Below are positions 12,367 through 22,266 of a stretch of DNA of 64,000 nt, piece after piece. The notes under the pieces were generated by a model. It searched no databases and had not been told where the DNA came from. It worked only from the letters and a program-made list of their open reading frames with translations. Source of the DNA: Hericium rajendrae (Eukaryota; Basidiomycota; Agaricomycetes; Russulales; Hericiaceae); assembly GCA_033439255.1 (NCBI GenBank), contig CM065882.1, forward strand, positions 124,001 through 188,000, in the 5' to 3' direction. The position numbers and the translations under genes are program-made. Numbering within the stretch: the first letter of the stretch is position 1; each line of letters opens with the position of its first letter.

Positions 12367-12419
12367 GGTGGGATGCTAAAATATATCTGCACGGAGTTCT
12401 GCTTTGAAGTTATAACGAC

Positions 12420-12434
12420 GCAGGGCCCATAACC
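12420..12434 (-). promoter_or_regulatory. Copia primer-binding site, half-molecule initiator tRNA type
   Basis: Directly inside the 5' LTR the element strand reads GGTTATGGGCCCTG. Its complement, CAGGGCCCATAACC on the plus strand, matches the anticodon arm of fungal initiator tRNA-Met (CAGGGCTCATAACC in yeast, from established knowledge) except for one base. Priming from the middle of initiator tRNA-Met is known for several Copia elements. Confidence 0.75.
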
Positions 12435-12831
12435 TATTGCGTGGGATAATCTTCGGGCAGTCTGTAAGTAGACAATAAAGATGTATTGCTCAGTCCCGAA
12501 GAGGAGAACTGTAAGCTACGAAATGCCAACCTGTAAGTAGACAATAAAGATGTATTGCTATAACGAAGTTAGCTTTTGAGTGAAGGGAAAGAGCGAGAAT
12601 AATAACTAACCTCAGTCCCGAAGAGGAGAACTGAGGAAAAACCTGTCGGTATCGTATCGTGTATAGTACGAGTCCGTTCAGCCACAAAGACCAGAAACTG
12701 TACAGTATATCGTCCGTGGACCAATATTTGCCTCCGTCGTGGAGACCAGCGCCGACGCTCCTGGCGTCGGGCACACGTGACCACGGCGCGTGCTGGACGC
12801 GCGCGCGGGTGGATCCCTCACAACTCCAACA
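12435..12831 (-). repeat. Copia 5' LTR
   Basis: 397 bp, with one visible mismatch to the left LTR. Carries the promoter side of the element on the minus strand. Followed by the target duplication GTTCG at 12832-12836. Confidence 0.9.
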
Positions 12832-14106
12832 GTTCGCGCGTGTGTCTGCGACGGTATACCAAACCTTGACCCCCCTAGACACATCGCCACGGCCCAAGTC
12901 GGAGAATGAGGCCCGCCATACGGATGACCGTGCCCATCGGCAAAGCATACGATGCAGAAATTCATACGAAGGGTTTGAGTCCTCTGACGCGTCAGCGGTT
13001 ATGGAGCACGAGGCAGGGAGATTCAAGTAGCATCCGAATTCCGCACAATCGCGAAGAGTGCCCTGAAGGGAGAGTTCCTTCAAGTGCGGGAGATGAACAC
13101 GCCGTGGCTCCATGCCTTGTTCGTCGACGGACTCAATGCCTGCTAACTGCGGGAACAACCTGGTGAGGCGCAAGACCTGTAAACCAGGAGATCCTCGAAG
13201 GAAGGCGATGAACATTCCAATGGGAATTTCCATTTGTCCTTTGAGGCAGCTACTGGCCGTTATTTCGAGATGGGTGAGCTGAGGATATGTTACGAGACCC
13301 CAGAGATACGAGGGCCGTGCGTTCACGAGTACCAGTTGACGTAGGTGAGGGAGCCGAAGTTTGGACGGAAGCCTTAAAACATGGTTATCAGCGTCGTCTT
13401 GTTCAAGCACGAGGGATTCGAGCATCAGGCCGGACGAATCAAATGTCCGGCCGGCCAACGTGCAAAGGATAGCTGTTCCGTAGTGCATCATGCCGCACGG
13501 ATGTATATGATGTTTGTCAAGAATGCGCTTGGTGTCGCCAGCAATCCGCAGGGATCTGAGGCGGGGCAGATACCGTGACTCGAGCAAAACAGAGCAGGAC
13601 GCAAGGTCGTCGGGGTGCGTGGACAATGTGATGGTGGTTGTGACTGGATAGGGGTGCGAGCGCTCCAGTATCTCCCTCACGCCCGTCGCGGACAGGCGCC
13701 CCGCGTCCATGGTCGTCCAAAGCCATCTGTTCGCATCAGCAAGCGCAATGGCGCGCCAGGCACGACAGACATGCGTGAGCTTGATCCATCCGAGAAGTTC
13801 GTACGGGTCCCTTTTGCCGGGATGGACTGGATCATAGCAGCCGGATCGGCGAGCGCGAAACAATTGCGCGGCATCTGCCTCTTTCCGGATCTGGCCCTGT
13901 CCCGGGATTTCGTTTAACGCGGCATAAGCGAAGATGTGCTCCAGGATTTCTACTGGAAATTTCGGCTTGCGGTAGAGGCTATTACGCCACTCTTTGAGGT
14001 GTGCAACAATCGCCGAGACGGCGGCTATCTCATTGTCCAGAGCTCCGCGACAGTCGTCTTCGATGTCCACGTCGGGCGGCGGAGCCAAAAAAGCGACATC
14101 GAACAA
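12832..14106 (-). pseudogene. F-box-like protein A, N-terminal part, truncated by the Copia insertion
   Basis: Open minus-strand frame of about 420 codons up to the Copia junction. It carries an F-box-like motif: FPVEILEHIFAYAALNE, then LTHVCRAWRAIALADANRWLWTTMD. Leucine-rich segments follow (LPRLRSLRI, LPHLRQLVLVNA, YPQLTHLEIT, LQVLRLTRLF, LPHLKELSL). Proteins of this type are expected to recruit substrates to an SCF ubiquitin ligase; that is family knowledge, not shown here. No ATG lies near the 5' end of the frame (the first codon in context is TTG), so a first exon probably ends upstream. A possible acceptor is CTCTTAG at about 14.12 kb. The C-terminal third lies on the other side of the element at 7.4-7.9 kb. 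Confidence 0.85.
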
Positions 14107-15040
14107 TCTGGAGGCTAAGAGGGAGCCCCAAACGGCCCTGAAATCGGATGAGCGTAAACATCACGGGCTGTGATCACGAGTCTGGCGCATACCAAGGATC
14201 ATTCGCCCTCCCAGACATAAGTATTGTTGTGCGTTGGGAAGTACTTGCGGAAATCACTAGGAGGACAACAGATGTTCAGAGAATAGGTAGACCATGTCAG
14301 CTGCGGACCTGCCTGGTCAACGTTGCAAGGGCAGGTGCGGATCCAGTCGTCTATACGCGCATTTATATCGTCGCAGAAGACACAACATTTTGTCCTGCTG
14401 CGTCGGCCAAGCAGATGTGCAGGCTTCTGCACTGCGTCGACTGAGTTTTGTACGCTTCTGTACTGCGTCAATGGCGGCTTCTGTACTGCGTCAATGGCGG
14501 CTTCTGTACTGCGTCAACGGCGACTTCTGTACTGCGCCGCCTCGACCCTCATGGCTTCGACAAGCGTCTAGTAGACTCACCAGTCCGAGAAGGTGGAATG
14601 CAAAGGAGCCACGAGAGCTGGCATCATTTTTTGAAGTAGTCCAATTATATGATTGTCTTAGAGGAACCTGCGAGCACTAGAAGACCCTGCACTTCGCGCG
14701 GATGGGTAGAGAGATACTCAGTACTGTAGTCTTTACAGCACCTGCAGCGACAGGCAAGATACTTATCGATCGGCACCAGACTCGGCCGTGGCCGTCCGGT
14801 GACGTGGCTTCTGTGCCCAACCAAGTAGTCACCTTGCGCCAAAGCTATCGCAGGTTTGATTGCAGGACAAAAGCCACGCAAAGATACTTGCAACCGCTTG
14901 TACTGAATTTTGCGCTACCTATGTTAGTGGTTCAAGGAAGCCAGGGAGTGAGAACGAATTATTGTACAATTGATTGCAGAACACTCATATCGGACCTACA
15001 TCTCATCTGGAACCAAAATCGGAGCTCAAACTTCCCCGCA
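14107..15040. other. spacer between F-box-A and SDR-A, with minisatellite
   Basis: The part nearest F-box-A (about 14.28-14.68 kb) is similar, in reverse, to 54.86-55.30 kb: both contain the minisatellite and a matching TTTTTGAAGTAG.CCAATTA block. No coding region is supported. Frames through the repeats are artefacts of the repeat unit. Confidence 0.6.
14424..14555. repeat. Minisatellite, unit about 23-31 bp built on GCTTCTGTACTGCGTCAA
   Basis: About five copies in tandem. The first is 31 bp (GCTTCTGCACTGCGTCGACT...), then three 23-bp copies sharing GCTTCTGTACTGCGTCAA, then a diverged ACTTCTGTACTGCG copy. A related array on the opposite strand lies at about 54.99-55.17 kb. Confidence 0.8.
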
Positions 15041-16076
15041 TTAGTAAGGCGAGTACGAATTGTTCAGCACCATCAGCGAACCGCCATCCACCGCAAAGTT
15101 CGACCCAGTGATGTACGCGCCCGCCTTGCCTGCAAGATACAAAAATGTGCCGCCAATGTCGTTCGTGTTGCCATTGCGCCCCAGCGGGATGCGGCCCACA
15201 TTGCTGGGATGCCCGGGTGAAGCCTCATGCTCGATGGGGTTCATGTCGGTCGGGAACGATCCCGGCTGGATCGAATTGACGCGCACGCCGTGCACCGCGA
15301 GCTTCGCGGCATGGATGCGCGTGAGCGTGACCAGCCCCGCCTTGCTCGTCTGGTACCCTGGTCCAGCACCCAGCAATCAGCACACGCACACGCACACATG
15401 CAGCCTCGGCGCACCCTGGTTCGGCCAGAACGGGTTCCACACCGACGAGGCCTGGCTGCTGACGTTGAGCACGCTCCCGCGCCCGTCGCCCCTCTTCGCG
15501 GCCGCCGCGAGCAGCGGGAGGAACTCGCCCGTGAGCACGCCCGCGGCCCAGACGTTGATCGCGAACAGCTCCGCCCAGGTCTCGCGGTCGTAGCTCGCGA
15601 GCGCGGCGCCCATCTCCGCGGCGCTCTGCTGCGGCAGCGTGAAGGCGTCGAGCTTGCTCATGCCGGCGTTGTTCACGAGCGCGTCGATGGCTGTCTCGCG
15701 CGCGGCGACTGAGGTGTGGAGGGTGGTGATGCCCTCGCGTGTGGAGAGGTCCGCGACGACGCTGTGGTTGCCGGTGCGTCAGCGAGCGGGCGGGTGACCC
15801 GACGATGGGATGCTTACTAGTTCGCGCTGTTCGGCGAGAGGCCATTAAGCTTGGCAACGGCTTCCTGGAGTTTGTCCTCGCGCCGGCCAGAAATCCAGAC
15901 TGGAAATCAGGCATCAGGGCCTGCACGACGCAAGACTGCTGCAGGCAACACGCACCTCGTCCACCAGTTTTGACCCAGGCCTCCGCCATCCAGAACCCGA
16001 GGCCCGTGCCGCCGCCTGTGATGACTGCAACGCGATCCTTCGCTCCGAAAAGCTCTTCGAGATAGCTCTGGCTCAT
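15041..16076 (-). CDS. Short-chain dehydrogenase/reductase (SDR-A)
   Basis: Classical NAD(P)-dependent SDR, 288 aa from four exons (16076-15956, 15899-15818, 15761-15415, 15357-15041) that keep frame. Motifs: TGGGTGLGFWM near residue 20, SGRRED, NNAGMSK, the NVSSQASSVWN segment with the catalytic Ser, YQTSK (Tyr and Lys), the QPGSFPTDMNP loop, GGTFLYLAGKAGAYITG and the FAVDGG end. Exon sizes (121, 82, 347, 317) equal those of SDR-B, of which it is a close paralogue in inverted orientation. The intron-2 donor lies within an in-frame TAG codon. Substrate not predictable. Confidence 0.88.
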
Positions 16077-16953
16077 GTCAAATGGATATGGGTGTCAACT
16101 GCGCTACAGAGTGATCGAGAATGAGGTTTAAATAGCGTGGGCGCGCCCTCTAGGCGCCGGCTTTGCATCGAAACTTGTTTCGGAGTGGTAATCACCACTA
16201 GATCACTCCATCTTAACTCCAAAACACGAACTATGATTCAGCAGCTCGGATGTGGGCCCTGTATCGTAGGGTGGTGGCAGCGCGCGTGAGTGGGTAACAG
16301 TGGTCCATTGGAAAACTCAACTTTCCTGCCCGCAGCAGACCGCAGCTATATTTACGCCGCGACGCCGGGCCCGTACCTGACGTCAGCTTGACGTCGAATT
16401 GACTGAAGTTTCGAAGCCTTGGACCTGGCAATGGCCCTTTCGGGCAGGTCTGCGGCGTCGAAGTTGGCTTGCTCCATCAGGCTCCCTCTCCGTGACGCCA
16501 CCTTGGTGTGAGAGGTTCGTTTCAGATGAGAAAAAGGCCACGGGTGGGTAAACCCGTGCTTCAGAAAGCACAATGCCCTGTGTGGGAGGATATGGTGCAA
16601 ACTCTGACTCGGTGCGCGTTTGGAAGATCCAGTCAGCAATTTCGACGCTGGGCGCGCGCTAGCTGGTCTATCGATATGAGACGAGCTGTACTTATATCGG
16701 ATTGTGTGTCCGTGACGGTGATGCACGCCTTGATCCTCACAAGAGATCTGTGATGATCCGAGAAGATGTCCAGCCGTGCAGGCGACCGCACCCAGCGCCG
16801 AAGCACACGGCGCAAAAGGTCATCCGGTGGCTAAGGGCGCGGTCGAAGTTTAGCACCGAGCTAGTGAAACGCAGCTGTAAAAAGCCTCAGCGATGCAAGA
16901 CAACAAAGAACTCGCGGCCAGACAGTTGAATAACGCACAGGACGCCAACAGCA
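16077..16953. other. intergenic between SDR-A and coproporphyrinogen oxidase
   Basis: About 880 bases: 5' flank of SDR-A and 3' flank of the oxidase. No coding region or repeat recognised. Confidence 0.5.
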
Positions 16954-18009
16954 TCACGCCCACTCCCTCGGCGCCCGGAGCACACCCACCAACCGCGCCT
17001 CCTCCGTCCCCTCCTCCGCGCCCAGCTCGCTCCCGTACTCCCACCGCGCCGCCTCCGGCATCCCCGCGAGCACGTTCTCAGAGTCGACGCCCGGCGCGGC
17101 GAGCCCGAACTTAGTCCCGCGCTCGTACACGAGCGTGAACTCGACCGAGCGCCCGCGGCGCAGGAGCAGCCAGCGCCGCATGCGTTCGTCATATGGTGTC
17201 GTGGAGCGCAGGGAAACCAGCGGCACGTACGACGGGAGAAACGCATCGCCGAGCGCGCGGACGAGCGCGAAGAGTGCGGGCGCGCTGCGCGGGCGCGGCG
17301 TGGCGTCGTCGAGCAGGGGGTGCGGTCTGTCGCTGAGGTTGTCGAAGCGGATGCCGCCGACGCCGCGGTGCTCAGCGCGGTGCGGGATGAAGAAGTAGTC
17401 GTCGCACGACTGCTTGAACGCGGGGTACAGCGCCTCGCCATGCGCGTCGCACACCCCCTTGAGAGTCCGATGGAAATGGCGCGCGTCGTCGTCATAGAGG
17501 TACGCGGGCGTGAGGTCCGCGACGCCGCCGAACCACCAGTCCACGAGCGCGTCGGCGTCCGCGCGCGACGCGACTTCGAAGTAGCGGTAGTTCGCGTGCA
17601 CGGCGGGCGCGTGCGGGTTGCGCGGGTGCACGATGATGCTGAGCCCGCCTGCGAAGAAGGGCAGGAGCGTGTCGGGGCTGGGGTCGGACGGGAGGTTCGC
17701 GTGCTCGGTGCTCATCTGGCGGATCGCGGGCGGTGCGAGTGTGCCGTGGATCATGGAGATGTTGACGGCGGCCTTCTCGAGCACGGAGTCGGCGCTGCTG
17801 CGGCCGAGGGTGCAGGAGCGACCGCCGCAGCCTTCGGTGCGTGTCCAGGTGTTCTGTTTGAACTTGGGTGCGCTGGGATCGAGGGACTCGAGCGCGTCGA
17901 CGATCGTGTCCTGGAGGTGGCGAATGTATTCGGTCACCTGCTGGCGCATGGGCATCGCTGCATCAGCGACGGGAGGTGCCATTGTTTGCTTATCCATGGA
18001 CATCAACAT
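16954..18009 (-). CDS. Oxygen-dependent coproporphyrinogen III oxidase (or paralogue)
   Basis: Converts coproporphyrinogen III to protoporphyrinogen IX in haem synthesis. Uninterrupted 351-aa frame starting MLMSMDKQTM at 18009, a usual length for the family. Visible family blocks: an N-terminal helix with TWTRTEGCGGRSC, NISMIHG, FFAGGLSIIVHPRNPHAPAVHANYRYFE, WWFGGVADLTPAYLY, CDDYFFIPHRAEHRGVGG, RRGRSVEFTLVYERGTKFGL. No mitochondrial presequence is evident. Oddities: where most members read HFNYRYFE this reads HANYRYFE, and the normally constant GGIFFDDL block reads GGIRFDNL. It may be a diverged second copy. It shares a 464-bp divergent promoter region with the NTF2-like gene. Confidence 0.87.
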   Translation of the reverse strand: MLMSMDKQTMAPPVADAAMPMRQQVTEYIRHLQDTIVDALESLDPSAPKFKQNTWTRTEGCGGRSCTLGRSSADSVLEKAAVNISMIHGTLAPPAIRQMSTEHANLPSDPSPDTLLPFFAGGLSIIVHPRNPHAPAVHANYRYFEVASRADADALVDWWFGGVADLTPAYLYDDDARHFHRTLKGVCDAHGEALYPAFKQSCDDYFFIPHRAEHRGVGGIRFDNLSDRPHPLLDDATPRPRSAPALFALVRALGDAFLPSYVPLVSLRSTTPYDERMRRWLLLRRGRSVEFTLVYERGTKFGLAAPGVDSENVLAGMPEAARWEYGSELGAEEGTEEARLVGVLRAPREWA

Positions 18010-18473
18010 TGAGTCAACGGTTATACAGGAAATGGCGTGGATGTCGCACGTACCAGAAGCTGGCCAGAGCTACGCACGCCGGCTTATTTCATCCAATGAA
18101 GGGCACAGGGAAATATTTTGGTAGCTCTATGGCTTTATTTGCTCCACAGATTATTGCTGGTCCCGCAGCTGGCTTCAAGTACTTCGTGGAGGGTCGAGCT
18201 AACAGATGAACGTCAGATGAAAACATCGGAAGGATCGTTGACGGAAGCAATCTCGCCATGATCGGGCCTCGGCTGGATGACCTTATAGTAGGGTTGGGGC
18301 TGCATGACGTCGTCCCGCTTCACTACTTATCAATAGATGACGCCCCTACGACACTACAAAAGCGCATGCACCTCTTCCTCTACATTTTATACACCTGCAT
18401 GCTCTGCGCCCTCGCACCTCCAGTCCTCCGCTATACGCACCGCGCGCTATTCATCCGCCCAACTCGCACAATC

Positions 18474-19024
18474 ATGACATCCAGCCTACAAGACTTCGCC
18501 AAGGCGGGACTCACCGCCATCTACACCGTCGACGCGGAGCACTTCGACGCCGCCTTCGACGCATTCGTCTCGCCGAATGCAGAGATCCACATCAACGAGG
18601 AGAAGCTCACGCGCGACGACTTCCGCGCGCGCGTGCGCAAGAACGAGATGGTGCAGAGCGTGCACGTCGAGTTTCCCAACGCGATTGACGTGCCGCGCAA
18701 GCGGGAGGAGGGCGCCGCGCCGGGGCCCGAGGAGGGCCTCGTCGGCATGTTCTACAAGGTGACGCGCGCGCTCAAGATCCGCGTGCGCGTCTCTCCCATG
18801 CAGAACATCGAGGAGGTCACGCTCCACGCGCGGTTCGTCTCGTCCAATCCAAATGCTCATGAAACAAAGGTTGACGTTGATTGTTCCCTAGGGTCGAGCA
18901 GGACCCGTCTGTGCAGGCGGACGAGGCTGGCGACCGGCGCCGCCTCACGTTCATGTGGGCCACCGCTATCTACTTTCGGCCCCCTATCAACTTCAACCCG
19001 GCGGCGCATGCGGTACACACGTAG
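18474..19024 (+). CDS. Small NTF2/SnoaL-like protein, function unknown
   Basis: 166 aa from two exons (18474-18841 and 18892-19024; 50-nt intron, GTCCAA...CCTAG) that join in frame. It starts MTSSLQDFAKAGLTAIY. The pattern DAAFDAFVSPNAEIHINEEKLTRDDF, then hydrophobic and basic strands and a terminal FMWATAIYFRP strand, resembles a single-domain NTF2-like fold with a helical start. I infer this from pattern only. No signal peptide. Transcribed divergently from the coproporphyrinogen oxidase. A TTTATACA sequence lies about 90 bases upstream. Confidence 0.65.
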
Positions 19025-20145
19025 CACCCAAAAACAAGGCAGTGGAAAGTGGTTGGCGTTTGTTCCTATGGACCTATACTGCCGGTTGAGATCTTACGTA
19101 GTAATTGTACTTTTGCATCTGTGTTGATATAGGAGCGCATCTTCATGGCATCGCAGTGGGAGACAAGGGCTAATATTCAGACTGTCTTTGAACTTGGGAG
19201 CCTGGTAGTCTCTCTAAGGCAGAGTAGATGAATACTCAACCATCGTGCCTCGGGATCCGCATCGTTTCATGGAGCCTGGGATCCGCGCCTGCCGCTGAAC
19301 GGAATTCCGGACCGTGGCCGAGCGACGGCGCGTTCTCCTCTGCTCGTACCAAGCTCGTACACGGCGAACGTCCGCCTGCGTCTCTCGTCTATCCACCGAC
19401 CTCTCCAGGCCTCCGACATAGGCTCGATCCTCGCGGGGCTGCGATGGCCCACTTCTAGGGCAAGGCTCGAGTAAGTAGCCTCGATATGATCGTGATACGA
19501 GTGCGCATGTGCCGGGATTCTACTCACCATGTTGTGGCACTATGTTCTGCTGACAGTTGGCACTGGTGTACAGATCGATGTTGACGTACGCTCAGATAGT
19601 GCCATGATCTGCTTGGGGCTGCCATACGACGGAGTTGATTGTGATGCCCTATTTATCGTAAATAAAGCAGTTCTCCCTTCTAGGTTTCGAAATGTTCTTT
19701 CCACACTAGGTCGACGTCGGCAAGCAGAGTAAGCTTCTGAGCATGGTGGCCGTTACAATTTCACCTGACAACAGAGATCCACCATTCTAATGTTGAATGC
19801 TCTTTAGCAAGAAATTCACAAACTGGTGAACATGGCAAGAACACGGTGGGTGATTGTCCACCGTCAATCTCGGTCATATTCTCGTTGGTGAGAAAGAGGG
19901 ACCAGCGGTGAGTAGGGAGCGCAATACAGTGTCAAATCCACTCGTTTTGTTGCAGCCAAGTACCATTCTTTCCCCTCATTTTGGAGACGACCGTTCTTCA
20001 CAGTAGTCGTACCATGGACACATGCCATCCGATGCAACTCGGCGAACAATACTAGGGTGGAAATCTCCTGTACAATTTATTCCATAACACTCTCCATTCT
20101 AACATGATTTTAACATGTTGCATGTCCGTGTTTACGACGGTACCG
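19025..20145. other. intergenic, no gene recognised
   Basis: About 1.1 kb upstream of lectin 1. Short frames on both strands without domains. A run near 20,100-20,120 (AACATGATTTTAACATGTT) is weakly palindromic. Confidence 0.4.
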
Positions 20146-20153
20146 TATAAAAG
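20146..20153 (+). promoter_or_regulatory. TATA box of lectin 1
   Basis: TATAAAAG in the context GTACCGTATAAAAG. Lectin 3 has GTACCGTATAAAAA and lectin 2 GTACCATATATAA at corresponding places, so this core promoter is conserved between the paralogues. The likely 5' UTR contains an intron that begins GTGTGTTCCTTCACTCC at about 20,201 and has a near-identical partner upstream of lectin 2. Confidence 0.65.
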
Positions 20154-20325
20154 TCACGCTTAGCCACTCCATGTCTTCAGAGTCAACCTGTACCCAACAG
20201 GTGTGTTCCTTCACTCCATTGTCGGCGATGGTCTTCTCATTCTATCGCCTTTCACAGAAAGAACCGAATTCTTTTTAGTACTCCCGCCTTACAGATCAAG
20301 TCCAACCTGACCCAGTCTTTGCAGA

Positions 20326-20763
20326 ATGTCTTACAAAATCAATGTCCGCATCTATCAGACGAAGCCCTCCACGTACTATAACCTCGTCGAGAAGGGCGTC
20401 TGGCACTTCGCCAAAGGCGGCACCTGGACCGTCTGCGAGGAGCAGCACTTGCTCAAGATGGGCGGCAGCGGCACGTCCGGCACGCTGCGCTTCGCGAGCG
20501 CCGCCGATGACGCGGCGTACTTCACCGTCGCGCTCGGCGTGCACAACTACAAGCCGTGGGTCGACATCGTCGTCGACCAGCCGTCGTCGGACACCTGCGT
20601 GCACACGCACCCCGGCTGGTACGTCGAGGGCACCGGCAAGGCGAAGGTGCGCTGGGCGCAGTTGACGAAGATGGACAAGAAGGATAAGAAGGGCACTTGC
20701 GTTACTGCTCAGGTGGTGAAGAGCGCTGGCCATGAGTATTGGGTCCACATTATCATCGGGTGA
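20326..20763 (+). CDS. Fungal fruit-body lectin 1 (ABL/XCL family)
   Basis: 145-aa single-exon lectin of the Agaricus bisporus/Xerocomus type. The family binds the Gal-beta-1,3-GalNAc (T) disaccharide and is cytosolic in fruit bodies, often with a defence role; this is family knowledge. Visible hallmarks: MSYKINVRIYQTK, NLVEKGVWHFAKGGTW, KMGGSGTSGTLRF, TVALGVHNYKPWVDI, and a C-terminal VVKSAGHEYWVHIIIG. No signal peptide and an ordinary family length. The start is the only ATG in context and is shared with the paralogues. Of the three intact copies this one has two extra acidic residues in the ASAADDAAYF loop. Confidence 0.93.
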   Translation: MSYKINVRIYQTKPSTYYNLVEKGVWHFAKGGTWTVCEEQHLLKMGGSGTSGTLRFASAADDAAYFTVALGVHNYKPWVDIVVDQPSSDTCVHTHPGWYVEGTGKAKVRWAQLTKMDKKDKKGTCVTAQVVKSAGHEYWVHIIIG

Positions 20764-20939
20764 AGCCGTTCTTCACCTACAAACACGTCATCGATATAAG
20801 TCGTGAACGTTATACGAGAAAATGCGCAGTGGTTGGTTATCGTCGTCGTCGTTGGGATCGTATTGTATGCCGTTGTACAACCAAATTAATTTTGGGGTTC
20901 ATGCGCCCACACATAAAGCGTATGGTACTATGTACCCCC

Positions 20940-22266
20940 TCAGTCCCTCTTCCCCGCCGGAAAGTACGGCAGCAGCCCCGGATTCAGCCATTCGAACACC
21001 GTCAGGCCCTCATACGCCTCTCCCTCCTTCCCGCCCACCGCCATCCCGACCCACCGGTGATACACGCTCTTCGCCGGGTTCTCCGCCCGCCCCGTCAGAT
21101 TAAACACGTACCGCTCGCCATCGCCCAGCGTATACTCCACCACATACCCCTCCGGCACCAGCAGCCCCGCCTCCCCCACCACCGCGCCCCACGGCGTGGC
21201 GTCACTGCGATCCACCGCGCGCGCCCCCGCCACAGAGCACTGGTTCTGCAGCACGACCCCGTCGCGCGCGAGGTACCCCGTGCTGAGCGCACGCGTGGAG
21301 TTGAGCGGCGCCGCAGATGCGTAACTGAACGTGTATGGACCCGCCTCGCCCGAGCCGAAGTACCACGTCGACACGAAGCGGTTCAGCGGCTGCGGCGTCC
21401 AGTTCTGGTCGTGGTAGCCCCGGCCCGTGAACCGCAATGGCGTGCCGCCCACGACGAGGTCGACCTCGGCGGCGCCGCCTGCGCGGAGTCAGCACGTGTG
21501 TGAATGCAACCGCGACGAAGACGGACCTGGCGCGGTCACCGCCCACCCGAGCTGGTTCCACAGCACGTCCTCCGCCGCGCTGAGCGCCGCGCCGTCGCTC
21601 CCACCCAGCCCAGGAGCGAAATGCGGCGTCTCCGTCGCGTTGCACGCAAAGTGCCGCGCACTGTTCGGGCGCAGCACCACGCGGCCCTCGAGCTGCCCCG
21701 GCGCGTCGAACGTGAGCGTGACCGCCGCGAAGTCCGGCGCGACGTGGAAGGCGCCCGCGCCGGGCCAGGCGCCGTGCACTTCTTGGCCGGCGGTGGTGAC
21801 GGCGCTCGAGGATGCGGGGAGCGTGAGGCTGTAGGCGCTGCCGTTTGCGTGGAAGCCTTTGATGTCGAGATAGTACTCCGGGAGCGCGGGGTCGCGCGGG
21901 CCGAATTGGAAGGCGTAGCCTAGGGAGGGGTGAGCGGTGAGCGGTTGAGATGGTCGGTGTTTGTGCTACCTTGATAGAAGAGCACTTGGAATGCGGGCGG
22001 GATGCCGGAGACGCCTGGTTCGCTGATCGCTTGGAACCACCACCACTCGCCAGCGTCGTTGGACGCGTTTGGTTGGATGTACTGCCTATCGAAGGCGGCT
22101 TCGGGTGCATCGAACGATGTCTGCTGTCGCCACGGTGTTATCCACCGTGTCGCCGTATAAGCTTGAATAATGCAATGAGCACGTTTGAATGGTCGAGATG
22201 GGCGGGATGCTCACCTGCAACGGCGAACAATACACTCAGAGGTAGACGACGACTTAGCTGGATCAT
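20940..22266 (-). CDS. Secreted AttH/CrtC-like protein (Diels-Alderase/kievitone-hydratase-like)
   Basis: 391 aa from four exons (22266-22215, 22161-21970, 21919-21527, 21478-20940) that join in frame. It starts MIQLSRRLPLSVLFAVA, a probable signal peptide. The N-terminal half has GEWWWFQAIS and FGPRD; the second half has the family signature FTGRGYHDQNW. Proteins with this two-lipocalin AttH/hydroxyneurosporene-synthase fold include fungal Diels-Alderases and putative kievitone hydratases. Which reaction this one catalyses cannot be told, and no polyketide or peptide synthetase lies nearby. Several Asn-X-Ser/Thr sites fit a secreted glycoprotein. Confidence 0.75.

Larger units (their letters stand above)
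7950..12831 (-). mobile_element. Ty1/Copia-type LTR retrotransposon, near complete, frame-broken
   Basis: The element is 4,882 bp, in minus orientation, and lies inside F-box gene A. It has two 397-bp LTRs (7950-8346 and 12435-12831) that begin TGTTGGAG and end CGCAATA on the element strand. By eye they differ at one base (A/G in GGC[A/G]CGTGCTGG), so insertion was recent. It is bounded by the 5-bp duplication GTTCG. The primer-binding site follows the 5' LTR directly, and the Gag-Pol order is Gag, protease, integrase, RT, RNase H, as in Copia. The polyprotein has one frameshift and three UGA stops, so this copy cannot make intact Pol. Confidence 0.93.

Noticed and set aside
12420-12434. Partial tRNA gene
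   Set aside because: Only the anticodon-arm match is present, directly next to the LTR; it is the primer-binding site.
7950-12831. Repeat-induced point mutation as cause of decay
   Set aside because: The LTRs are nearly identical, with one visible change, and the stops are not all explained by C-to-T. Without dinucleotide counts over many copies I cannot support it.
12490-14106. A 538-codon minus-strand frame as one normal protein
   Set aside because: It is a chimera: F-box-like protein to 12,837, then sense translation of the Copia LTR. The LTR part has no independent protein character.
14424-14555. CRISPR-like array
   Set aside because: Tandem units without unique spacers in a eukaryotic sequence; it is a minisatellite.
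14294-14680. Cys/Leu-rich repeat peptides encoded through the minisatellite
   Set aside because: All frames through a 23-bp repeat look periodic. There is no start context or splice evidence, and the related array at 55 kb does not keep the frame.
17320-18012. Long plus-strand frame opposite coproporphyrinogen oxidase
   Set aside because: GC-rich antisense shadow with Val/Arg/Glu-rich composition and no domain; the minus-strand frame has all family blocks.
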